Below are positions 1 to 9,228 of a stretch of DNA of 26,385 bases, one piece after another. Each line of letters opens with the position of its first letter. Within the stretch, counting starts at the first letter, position 1. The stretch is from CAZZKJ01 sp964654695 (lineage in GTDB: Bacteria > Krumholzibacteriota > Krumholzibacteriia > WVZY01): contig CAZZKJ010000033.1 in the NCBI GenBank assembly GCA_964654695.1, positions 1-26,385 on the forward strand, written 5' to 3'. The notes beneath the pieces are model-generated. The model did no database searches, had not been told where the DNA came from, and saw nothing but the letters and a program-made list of their open reading frames with translations. The position numbers and the translations under genes are program-made.

Positions 1-1
1 C

Positions 2-124
2 TATGGTGCTATTCTGGCCGAGCGTGGTATTATAAAAGAAGCCTTGAAACAATGGCGCAGGGTTTTAATGATTGATCCCTCCAATGAGACCGCAAAAAAG
101 AACCTGTCAGCCTTCAGCAGGTAA
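2..124 (+). CDS. C-terminal end of a TPR-repeat protein (partial)
   Basis: The reading frame is open from the window edge to a TAA at 122-124 and gives 40 residues. It reads as one tetratricopeptide-like helix pair: small residues, then KEALKQWRRVLMIDPSNETA, which matches the second TPR helix with its usual 'A..xx.alxxdPxn..A' spacing. The start and most of the gene lie outside the window, so the function of the whole protein is unknown. The next gene starts 83 bases downstream on the same strand. The TPR call rests on one repeat only. Confidence 0.6.
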   Translation, partial: YGAILAERGIIKEALKQWRRVLMIDPSNETAKKNLSAFSR

Positions 125-207
125 CAAAAGCTCCTGCATTCGCGTATTCAAGCTGGGAACGGGGTTGCTCTGAACTAAACGCGTTGCAATATGAAAGCAG
201 GTGACGA

Positions 208-645
208 ATGTACTGCAAATACTGCGGCAAGGAAACCATTGAAAAAGCAGAGATATGCACTCACTGCGGAAGAAGGCTGAGAAATTCTTTTGTAGGTTTT
301 TTTGAAAACAGCGATTTTCTGAAACTCAAACCGCAGGGTGAGATTAAAAGCCCCGGATTCGCAGCGTTCCTGGGATTCGTTCTTGGCTGGGTATTGATGG
401 GGCCTGTTGGATATCTTTATTTGGGCCAATGGGGGTGGTTCTGGTTGACGGTCGCCCTGTCCCTGATTGCGGGTTTCTTTTTCTCTATTCCCCTGCTGGC
501 TTTCTTCCCGATAGCGCTGGTGTTTTTATGTTTGTTTTACAGTCCTTTTCCTTTTATCTTCGCCGCGCATCAATATCATATGGCCAAGAAACTGAATGCC
601 ATGCATGACAAGACACAAAATGGATTGAATAAACAGGTGCAATAA
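208..645 (+). CDS. Zinc-ribbon plus multi-pass membrane protein, function unknown
   Basis: A 145-residue protein. Residues 3-20 hold two CxxC knuckles (C3, C6, C17, C20) that form a short zinc ribbon of the type found at the N-terminus of many small membrane proteins. Residues about 49-125 are strongly hydrophobic and hold roughly three transmembrane helices rich in Gly, Trp and Phe. The tail is short and basic. An AGGTGA ribosome site lies just before the ATG. The TAA stop (643-645) is immediately followed by the ATG of glpX with no spacer, so the two are probably co-transcribed and translationally coupled. The protein has no catalytic motif. A role in membrane sensing or in anchoring a partner is only a guess. 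Confidence 0.85.
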   Translation: MYCKYCGKETIEKAEICTHCGRRLRNSFVGFFENSDFLKLKPQGEIKSPGFAAFLGFVLGWVLMGPVGYLYLGQWGWFWLTVALSLIAGFFFSIPLLAFFPIALVFLCLFYSPFPFIFAAHQYHMAKKLNAMHDKTQNGLNKQVQ

Positions 646-1599
646 ATGGAAAGAAATCTAGCTCTCGAACTGGTTCGTGTCACTGAAGCTGCGGCATTGG
701 CGTCGGCGAGATGGATGGGCAAAGGCGACTCCGACAAGGCGGATCTCGCGGCATCCGAAGCCATGGAACTGGCCATCAAGTCGGTCAAGATCAAAGGAAC
801 GGTGGTAATAGGAGAAAACCATCCTCGCGCCGCTCTGGCCAAGGATGCCCATGTAGGGTCCGGCGATTCTCCTGATGTCGATGTGGCGCTGGATCCCCTC
901 GAATCAACCGACTCGGTTGCTTATGGAAGACCAAACGCCATTTCCATAATTGCTGTTGCCGAACGCGGTGGGTTTATGGACGTGCCCGTGCCTTATATGA
1001 ACAAGATTGCCGTCGGGCCGGAAGCGGCCGGGAAAATCAGCATCAAGGCCGATCCTTTCGAAAATCTGGTGAATATTGCCGATGCCAAGCGCTGCTACGT
1101 TGAAGATCTCACGGTAAGCATACTCGAACGTGATCGTCATGAGGAATTGATCGCTAAAGTCAGATCCGCCGGGGCGCGTATCCAATTGATTCCTGATGGA
1201 GATGTATCGGCTGCTATAGCCGCCGCTATGGAAGGAAGCGGCGTGGATGTGCTCATGGGTATCGGGGGAAGCAGAGAAGGAGTGCTTTCGGCGGCGGCAC
1301 TCAAGTGTGTCGGCGGCGATTTTCAAGGACAGCTGGTCGTGCGAGACGACAAAGAAACGTTGGCATTGAAGCGTTCCGGCTTTGGACGCAAGGATAAAGT
1401 CCTCAAGATCGGCAGCCTCGTTCGCAGCGACAATGTGATGTTTGCCGCCACCGGGGTCACCAAGAGCGATATTCTCCAAGGCGTGCAGTTCGGTATAAGC
1501 GGGGCTACCACCCATTCGATAGTCATGCGCGGCAAATCCGGAACGATCCGCCTTATAAAAGCCGGCCACTACTTCGACAGGAAGCCGAATTACCGGTAA
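646..1599 (+). CDS. glpX: GlpX-type class II fructose-1,6-bisphosphatase (divergent)
   Basis: 317 residues, close to the usual GlpX length. The start aligns with the E. coli GlpX N-terminus (ERNLALELVRVTEAAALA). Class II FBPases hydrolyse fructose-1,6-bisphosphate in gluconeogenesis, and some also act on sedoheptulose-1,7-bisphosphate. The metal ligands of the E. coli enzyme appear kept: D33, E57, then D83 and E86 in DPLEST (equivalent to D85 and E88), and the Glu of the SREGV motif (equivalent to E213). However, the highly conserved GEGEID(E/D)APML loop is replaced here by GENHPRAAL with a two-residue deletion shortly after, DPIEGT has become DPLEST, and GAPEG has become GSREG. The fold assignment is secure. 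Standard activity is likely but less certain because of these changes. It is translationally coupled to the upstream zinc-ribbon gene. Confidence 0.9.
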   Translation: MERNLALELVRVTEAAALASARWMGKGDSDKADLAASEAMELAIKSVKIKGTVVIGENHPRAALAKDAHVGSGDSPDVDVALDPLESTDSVAYGRPNAISIIAVAERGGFMDVPVPYMNKIAVGPEAAGKISIKADPFENLVNIADAKRCYVEDLTVSILERDRHEELIAKVRSAGARIQLIPDGDVSAAIAAAMEGSGVDVLMGIGGSREGVLSAAALKCVGGDFQGQLVVRDDKETLALKRSGFGRKDKVLKIGSLVRSDNVMFAATGVTKSDILQGVQFGISGATTHSIVMRGKSGTIRLIKAGHYFDRKPNYR

Positions 1600-1631
1600 G
1601 GCGGTACCCGAGACACCCTGGCAGGGATGAT

Positions 1632-2963
1632 ATGGAGCTTCCCTTTTCATCATCCGGAGATTCGCGCAGGCCTCTGGCGGACAGAATGCGTCCTTCCCGC
1701 CTGGATGAATTCGTCGGCCAGGATGACCTTATCGGCCCGGGCACGCTTCTCAGAAAATCCCTGGAAAAAGGAGTATTGAGCCAATCCCTTATTCTATGGG
1801 GACCGCCCGGCTGCGGTAAAACCACATTGGCGAAAATCATCGCCGGAGCCGTTAAGGGCCGGTTCGTAGTTTTCAGCGCCGTTACTTCCAAAATCTCAGA
1901 TGTAAAAAGGGTGATTGCTGAAGCCGGCAAACTTCTTTCAGTGGAAAAAACTCCTTTCATCCTTTTCATCGATGAACTGCATCGATTCAACAAGGCCCAG
2001 CAGGATGCTTTTCTTCCCCATATAGAAAATGGAACCATCATATTTATAGGGGCTACAACCGAGAATCCCAGTTTCGAAGTTATCGGCCCTCTGCTTTCGC
2101 GCTCCCGTGTCCTTGTGCTCGGCGGTCTGTCCCGAGATGATATTTTGAAGATTTTGCGGCGGGCGCTTGCAGATAAAGACAAAGGTCTGGGGACATCCGG
2201 ACTGGATGTGCCGGACGATATCCTCGATTACGTAGCGGATTTATCACAGGGCGACGCAAGGGTGGCGCTGAATGCGCTGGAATACGGTGCTTCCGTACTC
2301 GTCAAAGACCAAGCCGGCGGCAGGTTCACCAAAAAATTGGCGGAAGACGCCTTGCAGCGGCGTTTGATAAGCACGGATAAAGATGGAGAATCGCATTTTA
2401 ATCTCATATCGGCGCTTCACAAAAGCCTTCGCGGTGGAGACGCCGACTCTTCTCTCTACTGGCTGGCCAGGATGTGCGAGGCCGGAGAAGACCCGCTTTA
2501 CATCGCCCGGCGCCTGGTGCGGTTCGCATCAGAGGATATTGGAAATGCCGATCCCCGGGCTTTGAGCATATGTATTGCGGCAAAGGAGGCCGTGAGTTTC
2601 CTGGGTTATCCCGAATGTAAACTTTCTTTGGCTCAGGCCGTTCTGTATATGGCGCTTGCACCCAAAAGCAACGCGGTTTATACGGCTTACGGAGCCGCCT
2701 CAGCGCTTGTCTCAGCCAACCCTCCGTACCCGGTTCCTCTTCATATCAGGAACGCTCCGACATCCCTGATGAAAGAACTCGGTTACGGCAAAGGGTATCT
2801 ATATCCTCATGACTCTCCAGATTCGGCGATTTCGCAGGAGTATTTTCCCAGGGAGCTTTCCGGCACAAGATTATATTTCCCCAATGCATCGGGCTTCGAA
2901 AATGAATTGAAAAACAGCCTGGAAAACTATCTGGAAAAAAGAAAACGCGACAAGAAAAAATAA
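1632..2963 (+). CDS. rarA: Replication-associated recombination protein A (RarA/MgsA AAA+ ATPase)
   Basis: 443 residues, typical for the family. It begins with the family signature PLADRMRPSRLDEFVGQDDLIGPG. Walker A is GPPGCGKTTLA (about residues 56-66), Walker B is LFIDELHRF (about 110), and sensor 1 is GATTENPSFEV (about 140). An arginine-rich lid follows (DARVALNALE). The C-terminal third matches the MgsA tetramerisation region (LHKSLRGGDADSSLYWLARM, then DIGNADPRAL). The family is related to the clamp-loader ATPase and eukaryotic WRNIP1/Mgs1. It acts at stalled replication forks and single-stranded DNA ends. An AGGGATGAT stretch before the ATG provides the ribosome site. It lies 32 bases after glpX and 47 bases before the helicase-nuclease genes, probably in one transcript. 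Confidence 0.95.
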   Translation: MELPFSSSGDSRRPLADRMRPSRLDEFVGQDDLIGPGTLLRKSLEKGVLSQSLILWGPPGCGKTTLAKIIAGAVKGRFVVFSAVTSKISDVKRVIAEAGKLLSVEKTPFILFIDELHRFNKAQQDAFLPHIENGTIIFIGATTENPSFEVIGPLLSRSRVLVLGGLSRDDILKILRRALADKDKGLGTSGLDVPDDILDYVADLSQGDARVALNALEYGASVLVKDQAGGRFTKKLAEDALQRRLISTDKDGESHFNLISALHKSLRGGDADSSLYWLARMCEAGEDPLYIARRLVRFASEDIGNADPRALSICIAAKEAVSFLGYPECKLSLAQAVLYMALAPKSNAVYTAYGAASALVSANPPYPVPLHIRNAPTSLMKELGYGKGYLYPHDSPDSAISQEYFPRELSGTRLYFPNASGFENELKNSLENYLEKRKRDKKK

Positions 2964-3010
2964 TCCGCACATAATGCAGTCTGCAAAAGAATACAAACCG
3001 GGGGAAATGA

Positions 3011-5995
3011 ATGGGAGAACGTGTAAACGAACTTCTGGATAAAGTAATGGAATATCCACTGCGGCACCTGCGGGTTCTTGCCCCGGGAGGCGTGAGCGGC
3101 GATATTCTGGCCGAGTGCTTTAAACGCGTGGCCGCGAAGGGAAAAAGCCCCGTTGTTATTACATATTCCAAGACAAGCCGCGATTTACTGATAAACCGTA
3201 TCCTGCCTCCTCAAAGCTCCCTGCCGGGGCCGCTGCCGGTGTATACATACGCATCCCTGTCCCGCGGTATCATGGAAAAAGCGCCGGGGGCGAATTTCCG
3301 GCTGCTGAACGAAGTGGAAGAAAAGCTCTTGTGGAACAGGCTGTTGAAAAGCAAATCCGGATTGCTGGCAAGCAGCTACCGGAGAATATGGAAATCGGAA
3401 AGATGCAGAAACTCGCTCCTGGATGCAGTGCATATAATGCTTCAGAACGGCTTAAGTGCCAAAGAGGCGGAAGAGGTTCGTTCATCCCTGAAAACAAAGG
3501 ACGAAGCCGCCGACTTGATGCTCCTTTTTATCGAGTTCCGCAAGGCACTTGAAGAGAACCGTTTCATGACTTTTTACGATGCATCGTGTATGGCCGCCCG
3601 GGCCCTCAAAGAAGGCGCGTTAAATCCGGCGGCCGGCGCCGATGTGCTTCTGATCGATGATTTCCAGGATGTCGACGCCGGGCAGTTCAAGCTTCTTCAG
3701 GCTGTTGCCCCGCCCGGAGGAGCTGTTTTCGTAAATGTATTCGGCGATCCGATGGGTGCTCATTTTTCCCATCGAGGTACGCAGCACGGCATTCTGATGG
3801 AAGATTTCTGCCGGGTTTACGGAGCTGAGACCATCGTGTTTCCGCTCAAGCACGATCTACCCCCGGCCGCGGAGCAGTTATTGGTCCGTCTCATCGAAGA
3901 AAACCTCGGAGAAGGGGCTTCGACCTATCGGCCCGATCTTGAAAAAAGTGGAAAAACCCGGCGAGAGAAAAACCATTTCGAAGTAGTTGCCGCGCTCGAT
4001 GAATTCGAAGAGGTCTCCGCCGCGGCTTCGAGGATTGCACGTATACTGTCGTCGGGCGGTGTGAAGCCGGAGGATATCGCGGTTGCCGCCAGAGAGAAAA
4101 ATACATACGGATCGATTGTTTCCTTCATTTTCCGCCGCTTTGGCATCCCTTTTCAAATCGCGGGGCCGGGATACACCGTATTTGCCGATTTTCTTCTTTC
4201 CTTCGTGAATGCATTGAGGAATCCGGATAATGAAGTTTTGAAGGAAGCCGTTATTACATCGGTTTTTCGGAACGAGTTGGGAAAAGCGCTGTCCGGCCGG
4301 CTTCGAATAGGCTTTGAGAAAGACGATTGCCAGGGTCTTCGTTCAATGATTGATGAATTCGCAGCCCGGCTGCAAACCGAGGAGCCCGACAGGTGGATGG
4401 AAATAGTCTTCGACGAAATTATTTTCAAGGTTGCCGGCGAGGTCGGAGACTCGGACGAAGCATTCCTGCAAAAGAAACTCGTATTCCGGATCATGATGGA
4501 GTGGAAGAAACAGAAAGAATTTCTTGAAAGAATCGGAGAAAAAGCCGACATAGGATCTTTTCTGCAGGCCGGAATTCAACTGTTTGCCTGCGATTCGGGC
4601 ACCGTCCCCGCCGCGGGTAAGGTTGGCTATTATTCATGCCACGATCTTCACCACCGTAAGTTCAAGATTTTGTATCTTCTGGGATGTTCGGAAACCTTGT
4701 TTCCGCGAATCGGCGCTGAGAATAATTTTGTGCCATGGAAAAAACTCGAGCAGATGCTTTCCCAAAAGTCGAGTTTGAAAAAAATAGAGATTTACTATAC
4801 GCGTACGATGGAAAAGCAGATGCGGGACGAGTACGGTCTGCTGCTTTATTCTTTATGCCGCGGCACACAGGGCGTGTTCATCAGCGCTCCTGAGAAGTTC
4901 GGCGGAGAAGAACTTCCCGCGCCGGCAGGGATCATAGAAAACACGACAGGTCACGAACCGGTTCGTTTGTCCGGAATCGACGAAATGCCTCCGGGCCTGA
5001 TACCGGCATTGTTACTTGGGGCCCGGCGAACTCCGCCCGGCGCCGGTGGAATCGAGAAGGCTCTGCCGCTTTTCGGAGCGGCTTCAGCACCGCGATCTTC
5101 GGCAAAGACCTTTTCATTGCAAAAACGTGCTTTGAGCGACAGCACTCTCAGGGCTTTTGCGGCATGCCCGCGCAGATTTTTCTATAAAAAGGTCCTTCGC
5201 CTGCCCATCCTGGAGACGCCTTATTTGAAAATCGGCAATCTCGTTCATAAACTGATGGAAGAATTCTGTTCGAAATATACTTCAAAAGAAGAAATCATAA
5301 ACAGGGAGCGAAGAAGCGGGGATACAAACCGGATGATAGAACTTATGCTGGAAAAAGAAAAGCTTGAAGGCACATTTTACAAATCCTTGCTGTCGAAGCG
5401 CCTGCATGGAAGCATCGAGGGGCTGGCCAGGCTCGAAGCGGAAAGGGAAGAAGAGTTTGAAATCCGGGAGACGGAATTGGAAATAAACTTTGTGTACAAG
5501 AACTGGAGGTTCAGAGGGAAAGTAGATCGAATCGACAGTCTGGCTGGTGCCGGAGCAATTATGGTCGATTATAAAACCCGCAAAGGCCTGAAAACCGATA
5601 AAGGCATAAAAAATAGAGTAGCAAACCGGCAGCCTCCATTTGATAAACAGGATTGGCAGGTGCCTATTTACTGCTGGTGGTTCCTTGATAAGCATAAAAA
5701 GCTGCCGGATATGTTCGCGTACTATTTTTTCCCCGACAAGGAAGCCGCGTTTCGGACTGTGATCCGATTTTTCGATTCCCAGGCGCAGGCGGACGAATTC
5801 GCCTCTTTACACGGAATTAAAAAAGCTTTTAATCCCCTGCTGCGTGAAAATCTGGAAAAAGCCCTGGATAATGCGGTTGCTGTTGCGGGACAGATGTTTG
5901 CCGCCAGGGATTCTTTCGCCAAAACGGATAGAACGGGCGCCTGCTATAAGTGCTCGTACGGGAATGTCTGCTGGAGAAACTCCAATGGATCTTAA
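3011..5995 (+). CDS. AddB/AdnA-like subunit: degenerate UvrD-type motor plus Fe-S PD-(D/E)XK nuclease
   Basis: 994 residues. The N-terminal two thirds have the superfamily 1 helicase layout but with damaged motifs. The Walker A site (about residues 23-32, APGGVSGDIL) lacks the Lys-Thr pair. A Walker B-like LLIDDFQDVD remains (about 213), followed by VFGDPMGAHF (about 243). The motif V and VI regions (CHDLHHRKFK; LLLYSLCRGTQG) have lost their canonical residues. The C-terminal nuclease domain begins at about 707 (RAFAACPRRFF) and carries GNLVHKLMEEF, GKVDRID and VDYKTRKG. It ends with CYKCSYGNVC, which together with the earlier Cys makes the C-(CxxCx5C) set that binds a 4Fe-4S cluster in AddB and Cas4 nucleases. 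Inferred role: the non-motor partner in double-strand-break end resection. Its last 11 bases overlap the next gene. AddB and AdnA cannot be separated by eye. Confidence 0.85.
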   Translation: MGERVNELLDKVMEYPLRHLRVLAPGGVSGDILAECFKRVAAKGKSPVVITYSKTSRDLLINRILPPQSSLPGPLPVYTYASLSRGIMEKAPGANFRLLNEVEEKLLWNRLLKSKSGLLASSYRRIWKSERCRNSLLDAVHIMLQNGLSAKEAEEVRSSLKTKDEAADLMLLFIEFRKALEENRFMTFYDASCMAARALKEGALNPAAGADVLLIDDFQDVDAGQFKLLQAVAPPGGAVFVNVFGDPMGAHFSHRGTQHGILMEDFCRVYGAETIVFPLKHDLPPAAEQLLVRLIEENLGEGASTYRPDLEKSGKTRREKNHFEVVAALDEFEEVSAAASRIARILSSGGVKPEDIAVAAREKNTYGSIVSFIFRRFGIPFQIAGPGYTVFADFLLSFVNALRNPDNEVLKEAVITSVFRNELGKALSGRLRIGFEKDDCQGLRSMIDEFAARLQTEEPDRWMEIVFDEIIFKVAGEVGDSDEAFLQKKLVFRIMMEWKKQKEFLERIGEKADIGSFLQAGIQLFACDSGTVPAAGKVGYYSCHDLHHRKFKILYLLGCSETLFPRIGAENNFVPWKKLEQMLSQKSSLKKIEIYYTRTMEKQMRDEYGLLLYSLCRGTQGVFISAPEKFGGEELPAPAGIIENTTGHEPVRLSGIDEMPPGLIPALLLGARRTPPGAGGIEKALPLFGAASAPRSSAKTFSLQKRALSDSTLRAFAACPRRFFYKKVLRLPILETPYLKIGNLVHKLMEEFCSKYTSKEEIINRERRSGDTNRMIELMLEKEKLEGTFYKSLLSKRLHGSIEGLARLEAEREEEFEIRETELEINFVYKNWRFRGKVDRIDSLAGAGAIMVDYKTRKGLKTDKGIKNRVANRQPPFDKQDWQVPIYCWWFLDKHKKLPDMFAYYFFPDKEAAFRTVIRFFDSQAQADEFASLHGIKKAFNPLLRENLEKALDNAVAVAGQMFAARDSFAKTDRTGACYKCSYGNVCWRNSNGS

Positions 5996-8900
5996 TGAAA
6001 AACAGCTGGAAGCCGTCGCAGCCCCCTCTCTGAAAAGTTTCCTCGTATCGGCGGGAGCCGGAACCGGCAAAACCAGGGTTCTCGTGCAAAGATACATGAA
6101 ATTCGTTTTCGATGACGGCATTGATCCGAACAGAATCCTTGCGCTTACTTTTACCGTCAAGGCGGCGTCGGAAATGCGCAGGCGCATTTTTGAACAAGCG
6201 GCTGCCAAGGGAGATAGGGATGTTTATAGAAAACTGCACCGCGCACCCATTATGAACTTCCATTCATACTGCAGACGGTTGATGCGGGAAAATCCCATGG
6301 AGTTCCCTTTGAGCCCTGACGCCGAAGTAGCATCCGGTATAGATATACTCAGGATAGAATCAAGGGTTAAAAGGAATTTCGCATATGGAGCAATAAAGGG
6401 AATGCCGGTGGATTTGAGTACGGCCGTTTTGACTCCGGCCAATTCAGCGTCTTTCGTCGATGAATGTCTGGCGGTAGCGGTCCGGGCAAAGGCGATGATG
6501 CTGACACCCGGGGATCTTCTACGGCGCGTCCGCGAAGAAGACGACCGGGATTACAAGATTCATGTCGAGGCGGTAGCGGCGGTGTGGAATGCGTACGAAG
6601 AGGAACTGACCGGAAGGAACCTCATTGATTTTCCGGCAATGATTTCGCTGGCTGTCAAAACACTGAAGAACAATGCCGGTTCAGGCTCCGGTCTTGCCGG
6701 CAGCTACGATGCGATATTGATCGACGAGTTTCAGGATACAAGTTTTGCCCAGAATGAGCTCATACGCATTCTCTCCGGAGGATCATTCTCGAAGGTTACT
6801 GTTGTCGGAGATAGAAGGCAGTCTATTTACAGGTGGCGGGATGCGACTTTGAAAAACATAACCGACTTCCCCGGCGAAGCTCTGGATTTGGACGTCAATT
6901 ACAGATCGGCGCAGGAGATCCTTGATCTGGCCAATGCCTTCATAACCAGAGAAGGCTCCGGGTCGGAGAGGGTCCCGGGCCTTAATTCTGAAAGAGGTGC
7001 GGGGAGAGGAGCGGTAAGCGTTTTTCATCCGCACCAGGAATCCGGTTCATCACAAAAAGATGAAGCCCGCGCGCTCAGCGCCTGGATACTGGGGTTGGCC
7101 GGCAGATTGGATGACGGGAAAGCCGGCGAATTCCCCCGAACATCGATCCCGCTGTCATTCGGAGATTTCGCAGTGCTGCTTCGAACGCTGCTTCCCAGCG
7201 GGGGGTTTCCCCATTATGAAGCGGAGCTCCGGCGGCAGGGAATCCCTTTTGCCGTGGTCGGAGCTTCGGCATCTTTGGAAAGCGCCGGGCTGTCCGTCTT
7301 TTGCGACTACTTGTCGCTTCTGATCTATCCCGGAAACGTGCGTTCCCTTTTGCGTCTATTGGAAGCTCCGCCGCTGTCCCTCGATGACATGGACCTGCAG
7401 GATCTTTTCGCGGCCGCCCGGAGACTTGCCGGGAAAGGACGCAATAATGACGAGCAAAAGGAGATAGATGTTGATCTGCTGTTATCGCCGGGCGCAATCG
7501 AGGCCCTAACGACGGCGGAATCGCGTGCCCGGTGCAAAGCGCTGGCGCGGTCCCTGCAATTACTGCGAAGTCAAAGGGGTTCAACCGGGCCGGTGTCCTT
7601 CGTGTGGGAAGCGTTCGAGCAGAGCAGCGTCATGCTCGGTATTTTCAACGAGGCGGGATCATCGGAGGCGGCGGTTAATATGACAAGGCATCTGCAGAGA
7701 ATTGCAGCCGAGTTGGAGAACAGGAATGAACTCAACTTGAGCGCCTTTATCGAGCATCTTAAGGCGCTGACCCGGCGCAAATCCAGAGCGGATATTGAAG
7801 CACCGCTCCCCGAAGGCAAAGTAAAAATAATGACCATTCACCAGGCAAAAGGACTGGAATTCAAAGCGGTGGCCGTTCCCGGGTTGAAAGGCAGAAAGCG
7901 CAGGACGCCGGGCTTTTTCTTGAACCGCACCGGAGGACTGTATATCGGATCCTACCAAGGGCGCGACCCCGCGAAAATTGATGAGGCGCAGCAATTCTTG
8001 ATGGACATGAAGCATGAAGATAGATGTGTTTACTACGTGGCTTTTACGCGCGCCCGCGATCATCTTCTGGTGAGTTCGCCTTTTCCGGAAGGGACGAAAA
8101 AAGAAGATGAAGAGAATTTTTTCACGGATGTTCTCGTCGGACTTAAAGAACAGGGGATCCCGTTCAGCGAATTGAGGAATGTTCCGGATCTCGATCGGGC
8201 AGTGAGCCGTGAGGGGGATAAGGTTCCTTTCCCGCCACATGAGAAGACCGCCGAAAGCATCGACAGGTGGCTGTCCTTCAGAACGGGTCTGAAGGAGAAA
8301 GAAACGGATACGTTTCCACCCGGCGGTGCTTTGCGGTTTTGCACGTGGACCGGGTTGAAAACATTCGATGAATGTCCCCGCAAGTACAAGTTGCTCTATG
8401 CGGACCGCCTGGCGGTTTTCGGCGGGGAAGATGATGAATTACATGCTGAAACCGGCGGTTATAGCGGTAAAACCACCGGATACAAAAGCGAAGAATCCAG
8501 CGAACAAAACTTTCCGATTCCGGGTCTGGACGCGCTGCAGTTCGGCCGGCTCGTGCACAAGCTTCTGGAAGAACTGGCGCCTTTCGAATCTTTCCGGAGA
8601 AACGATGCGGCACCCCGCGCGCTTGTTTTGGCGCAGAGATTGGGTGCCGGCAAGGAAGCAAAAAGCGCAATTGAAACAGTAATCCCGTCTTTGATGGAGC
8701 CTTTTTTCGAGGAAGCGGAGAAGCGTTGTACGCGCATTATAACAAGTGAAGAGCCTTTTTATTTGCGCGGGCATCATGCGGTGTTCACGGGAATAATAGA
8801 CCGCCTGGATGAAACCGGTTCCGGCCTCAGGGTGGTCGATTACAAGACCGGATCCGCCGGCGGCAAAAGGGAAGAAGATTACAATTTCCAGGTCCGGTTT

Positions 8901-9125
8901 TACGCGTGGGCTGTGAAGGAGATGCACCATAAGCCGGTCGAAGGAGTGCTTTGGTATTTGGGGGGAAATCAGCGTAAGGTAAGAGTGGATACCGGCGCCG
9001 CTTCCCTGCAGGATATTAGCCGCACCGCCGGCTCGCTCGACGAGGCCCTGTCATCCGGCATATTCGAGCCGCGTGAAACGACTCCCTGTGAATGGTGTGC
9101 ATTCAAGAACTTATGCGCGATCTGA
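5985..9125 (+). CDS. AddA/AdnB-like UvrD-family helicase with C-terminal PD-(D/E)XK nuclease
   Basis: 1046 residues from the ATG at 5985. That start is preceded by GGAG eight bases upstream and gives MDLNEKQLEAV, the usual Q-motif opening. The frame is open further upstream (an ATG at 5964, another at 5844), but those extensions do not look like protein of this family. Helicase motifs are intact: SAGAGTGKT (about 21-30), LTFTVKAASEM, LIDEFQDTS (about 245), VGDRRQSIYRWRDA (about 273), LDVNYRS (about 302), TIHQAKGLEFKAV (about 617) and YVAFTRARDHLL (about 684). The nuclease domain starts near 790 (DECPRKYKLLY), with QFGRLVHKLLEEL, GIIDRLDE, VVDYKTG and FQVRFYAWAV. It ends in CEWCAFKNLC, giving an Fe-S cysteine set here as well. 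Known family role: ATP-driven unwinding and degradation of broken DNA ends before RecA loading. Confidence 0.9.
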   Translation: MDLNEKQLEAVAAPSLKSFLVSAGAGTGKTRVLVQRYMKFVFDDGIDPNRILALTFTVKAASEMRRRIFEQAAAKGDRDVYRKLHRAPIMNFHSYCRRLMRENPMEFPLSPDAEVASGIDILRIESRVKRNFAYGAIKGMPVDLSTAVLTPANSASFVDECLAVAVRAKAMMLTPGDLLRRVREEDDRDYKIHVEAVAAVWNAYEEELTGRNLIDFPAMISLAVKTLKNNAGSGSGLAGSYDAILIDEFQDTSFAQNELIRILSGGSFSKVTVVGDRRQSIYRWRDATLKNITDFPGEALDLDVNYRSAQEILDLANAFITREGSGSERVPGLNSERGAGRGAVSVFHPHQESGSSQKDEARALSAWILGLAGRLDDGKAGEFPRTSIPLSFGDFAVLLRTLLPSGGFPHYEAELRRQGIPFAVVGASASLESAGLSVFCDYLSLLIYPGNVRSLLRLLEAPPLSLDDMDLQDLFAAARRLAGKGRNNDEQKEIDVDLLLSPGAIEALTTAESRARCKALARSLQLLRSQRGSTGPVSFVWEAFEQSSVMLGIFNEAGSSEAAVNMTRHLQRIAAELENRNELNLSAFIEHLKALTRRKSRADIEAPLPEGKVKIMTIHQAKGLEFKAVAVPGLKGRKRRTPGFFLNRTGGLYIGSYQGRDPAKIDEAQQFLMDMKHEDRCVYYVAFTRARDHLLVSSPFPEGTKKEDEENFFTDVLVGLKEQGIPFSELRNVPDLDRAVSREGDKVPFPPHEKTAESIDRWLSFRTGLKEKETDTFPPGGALRFCTWTGLKTFDECPRKYKLLYADRLAVFGGEDDELHAETGGYSGKTTGYKSEESSEQNFPIPGLDALQFGRLVHKLLEELAPFESFRRNDAAPRALVLAQRLGAGKEAKSAIETVIPSLMEPFFEEAEKRCTRIITSEEPFYLRGHHAVFTGIIDRLDETGSGLRVVDYKTGSAGGKREEDYNFQVRFYAWAVKEMHHKPVEGVLWYLGGNQRKVRVDTGAASLQDISRTAGSLDEALSSGIFEPRETTPCEWCAFKNLCAI

Positions 9126-9228
9126 ACGCGACCGGTCTCTAAGTTCGGAGAATACGATCCAGCGTGGGTGGCGTCGATGGGGCCCCCGCGGCGCAAAGAG
9201 GAACGGCCGGGCGCCGGCACGGGGGCGC

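Noticed and set aside
5844..5984. Longer start for the second helicase-nuclease protein
   Set aside because: The extra residues lie wholly within the upstream coding sequence and do not resemble the family. The ATG at 5985 has a well-placed GGAG and the expected first motif.
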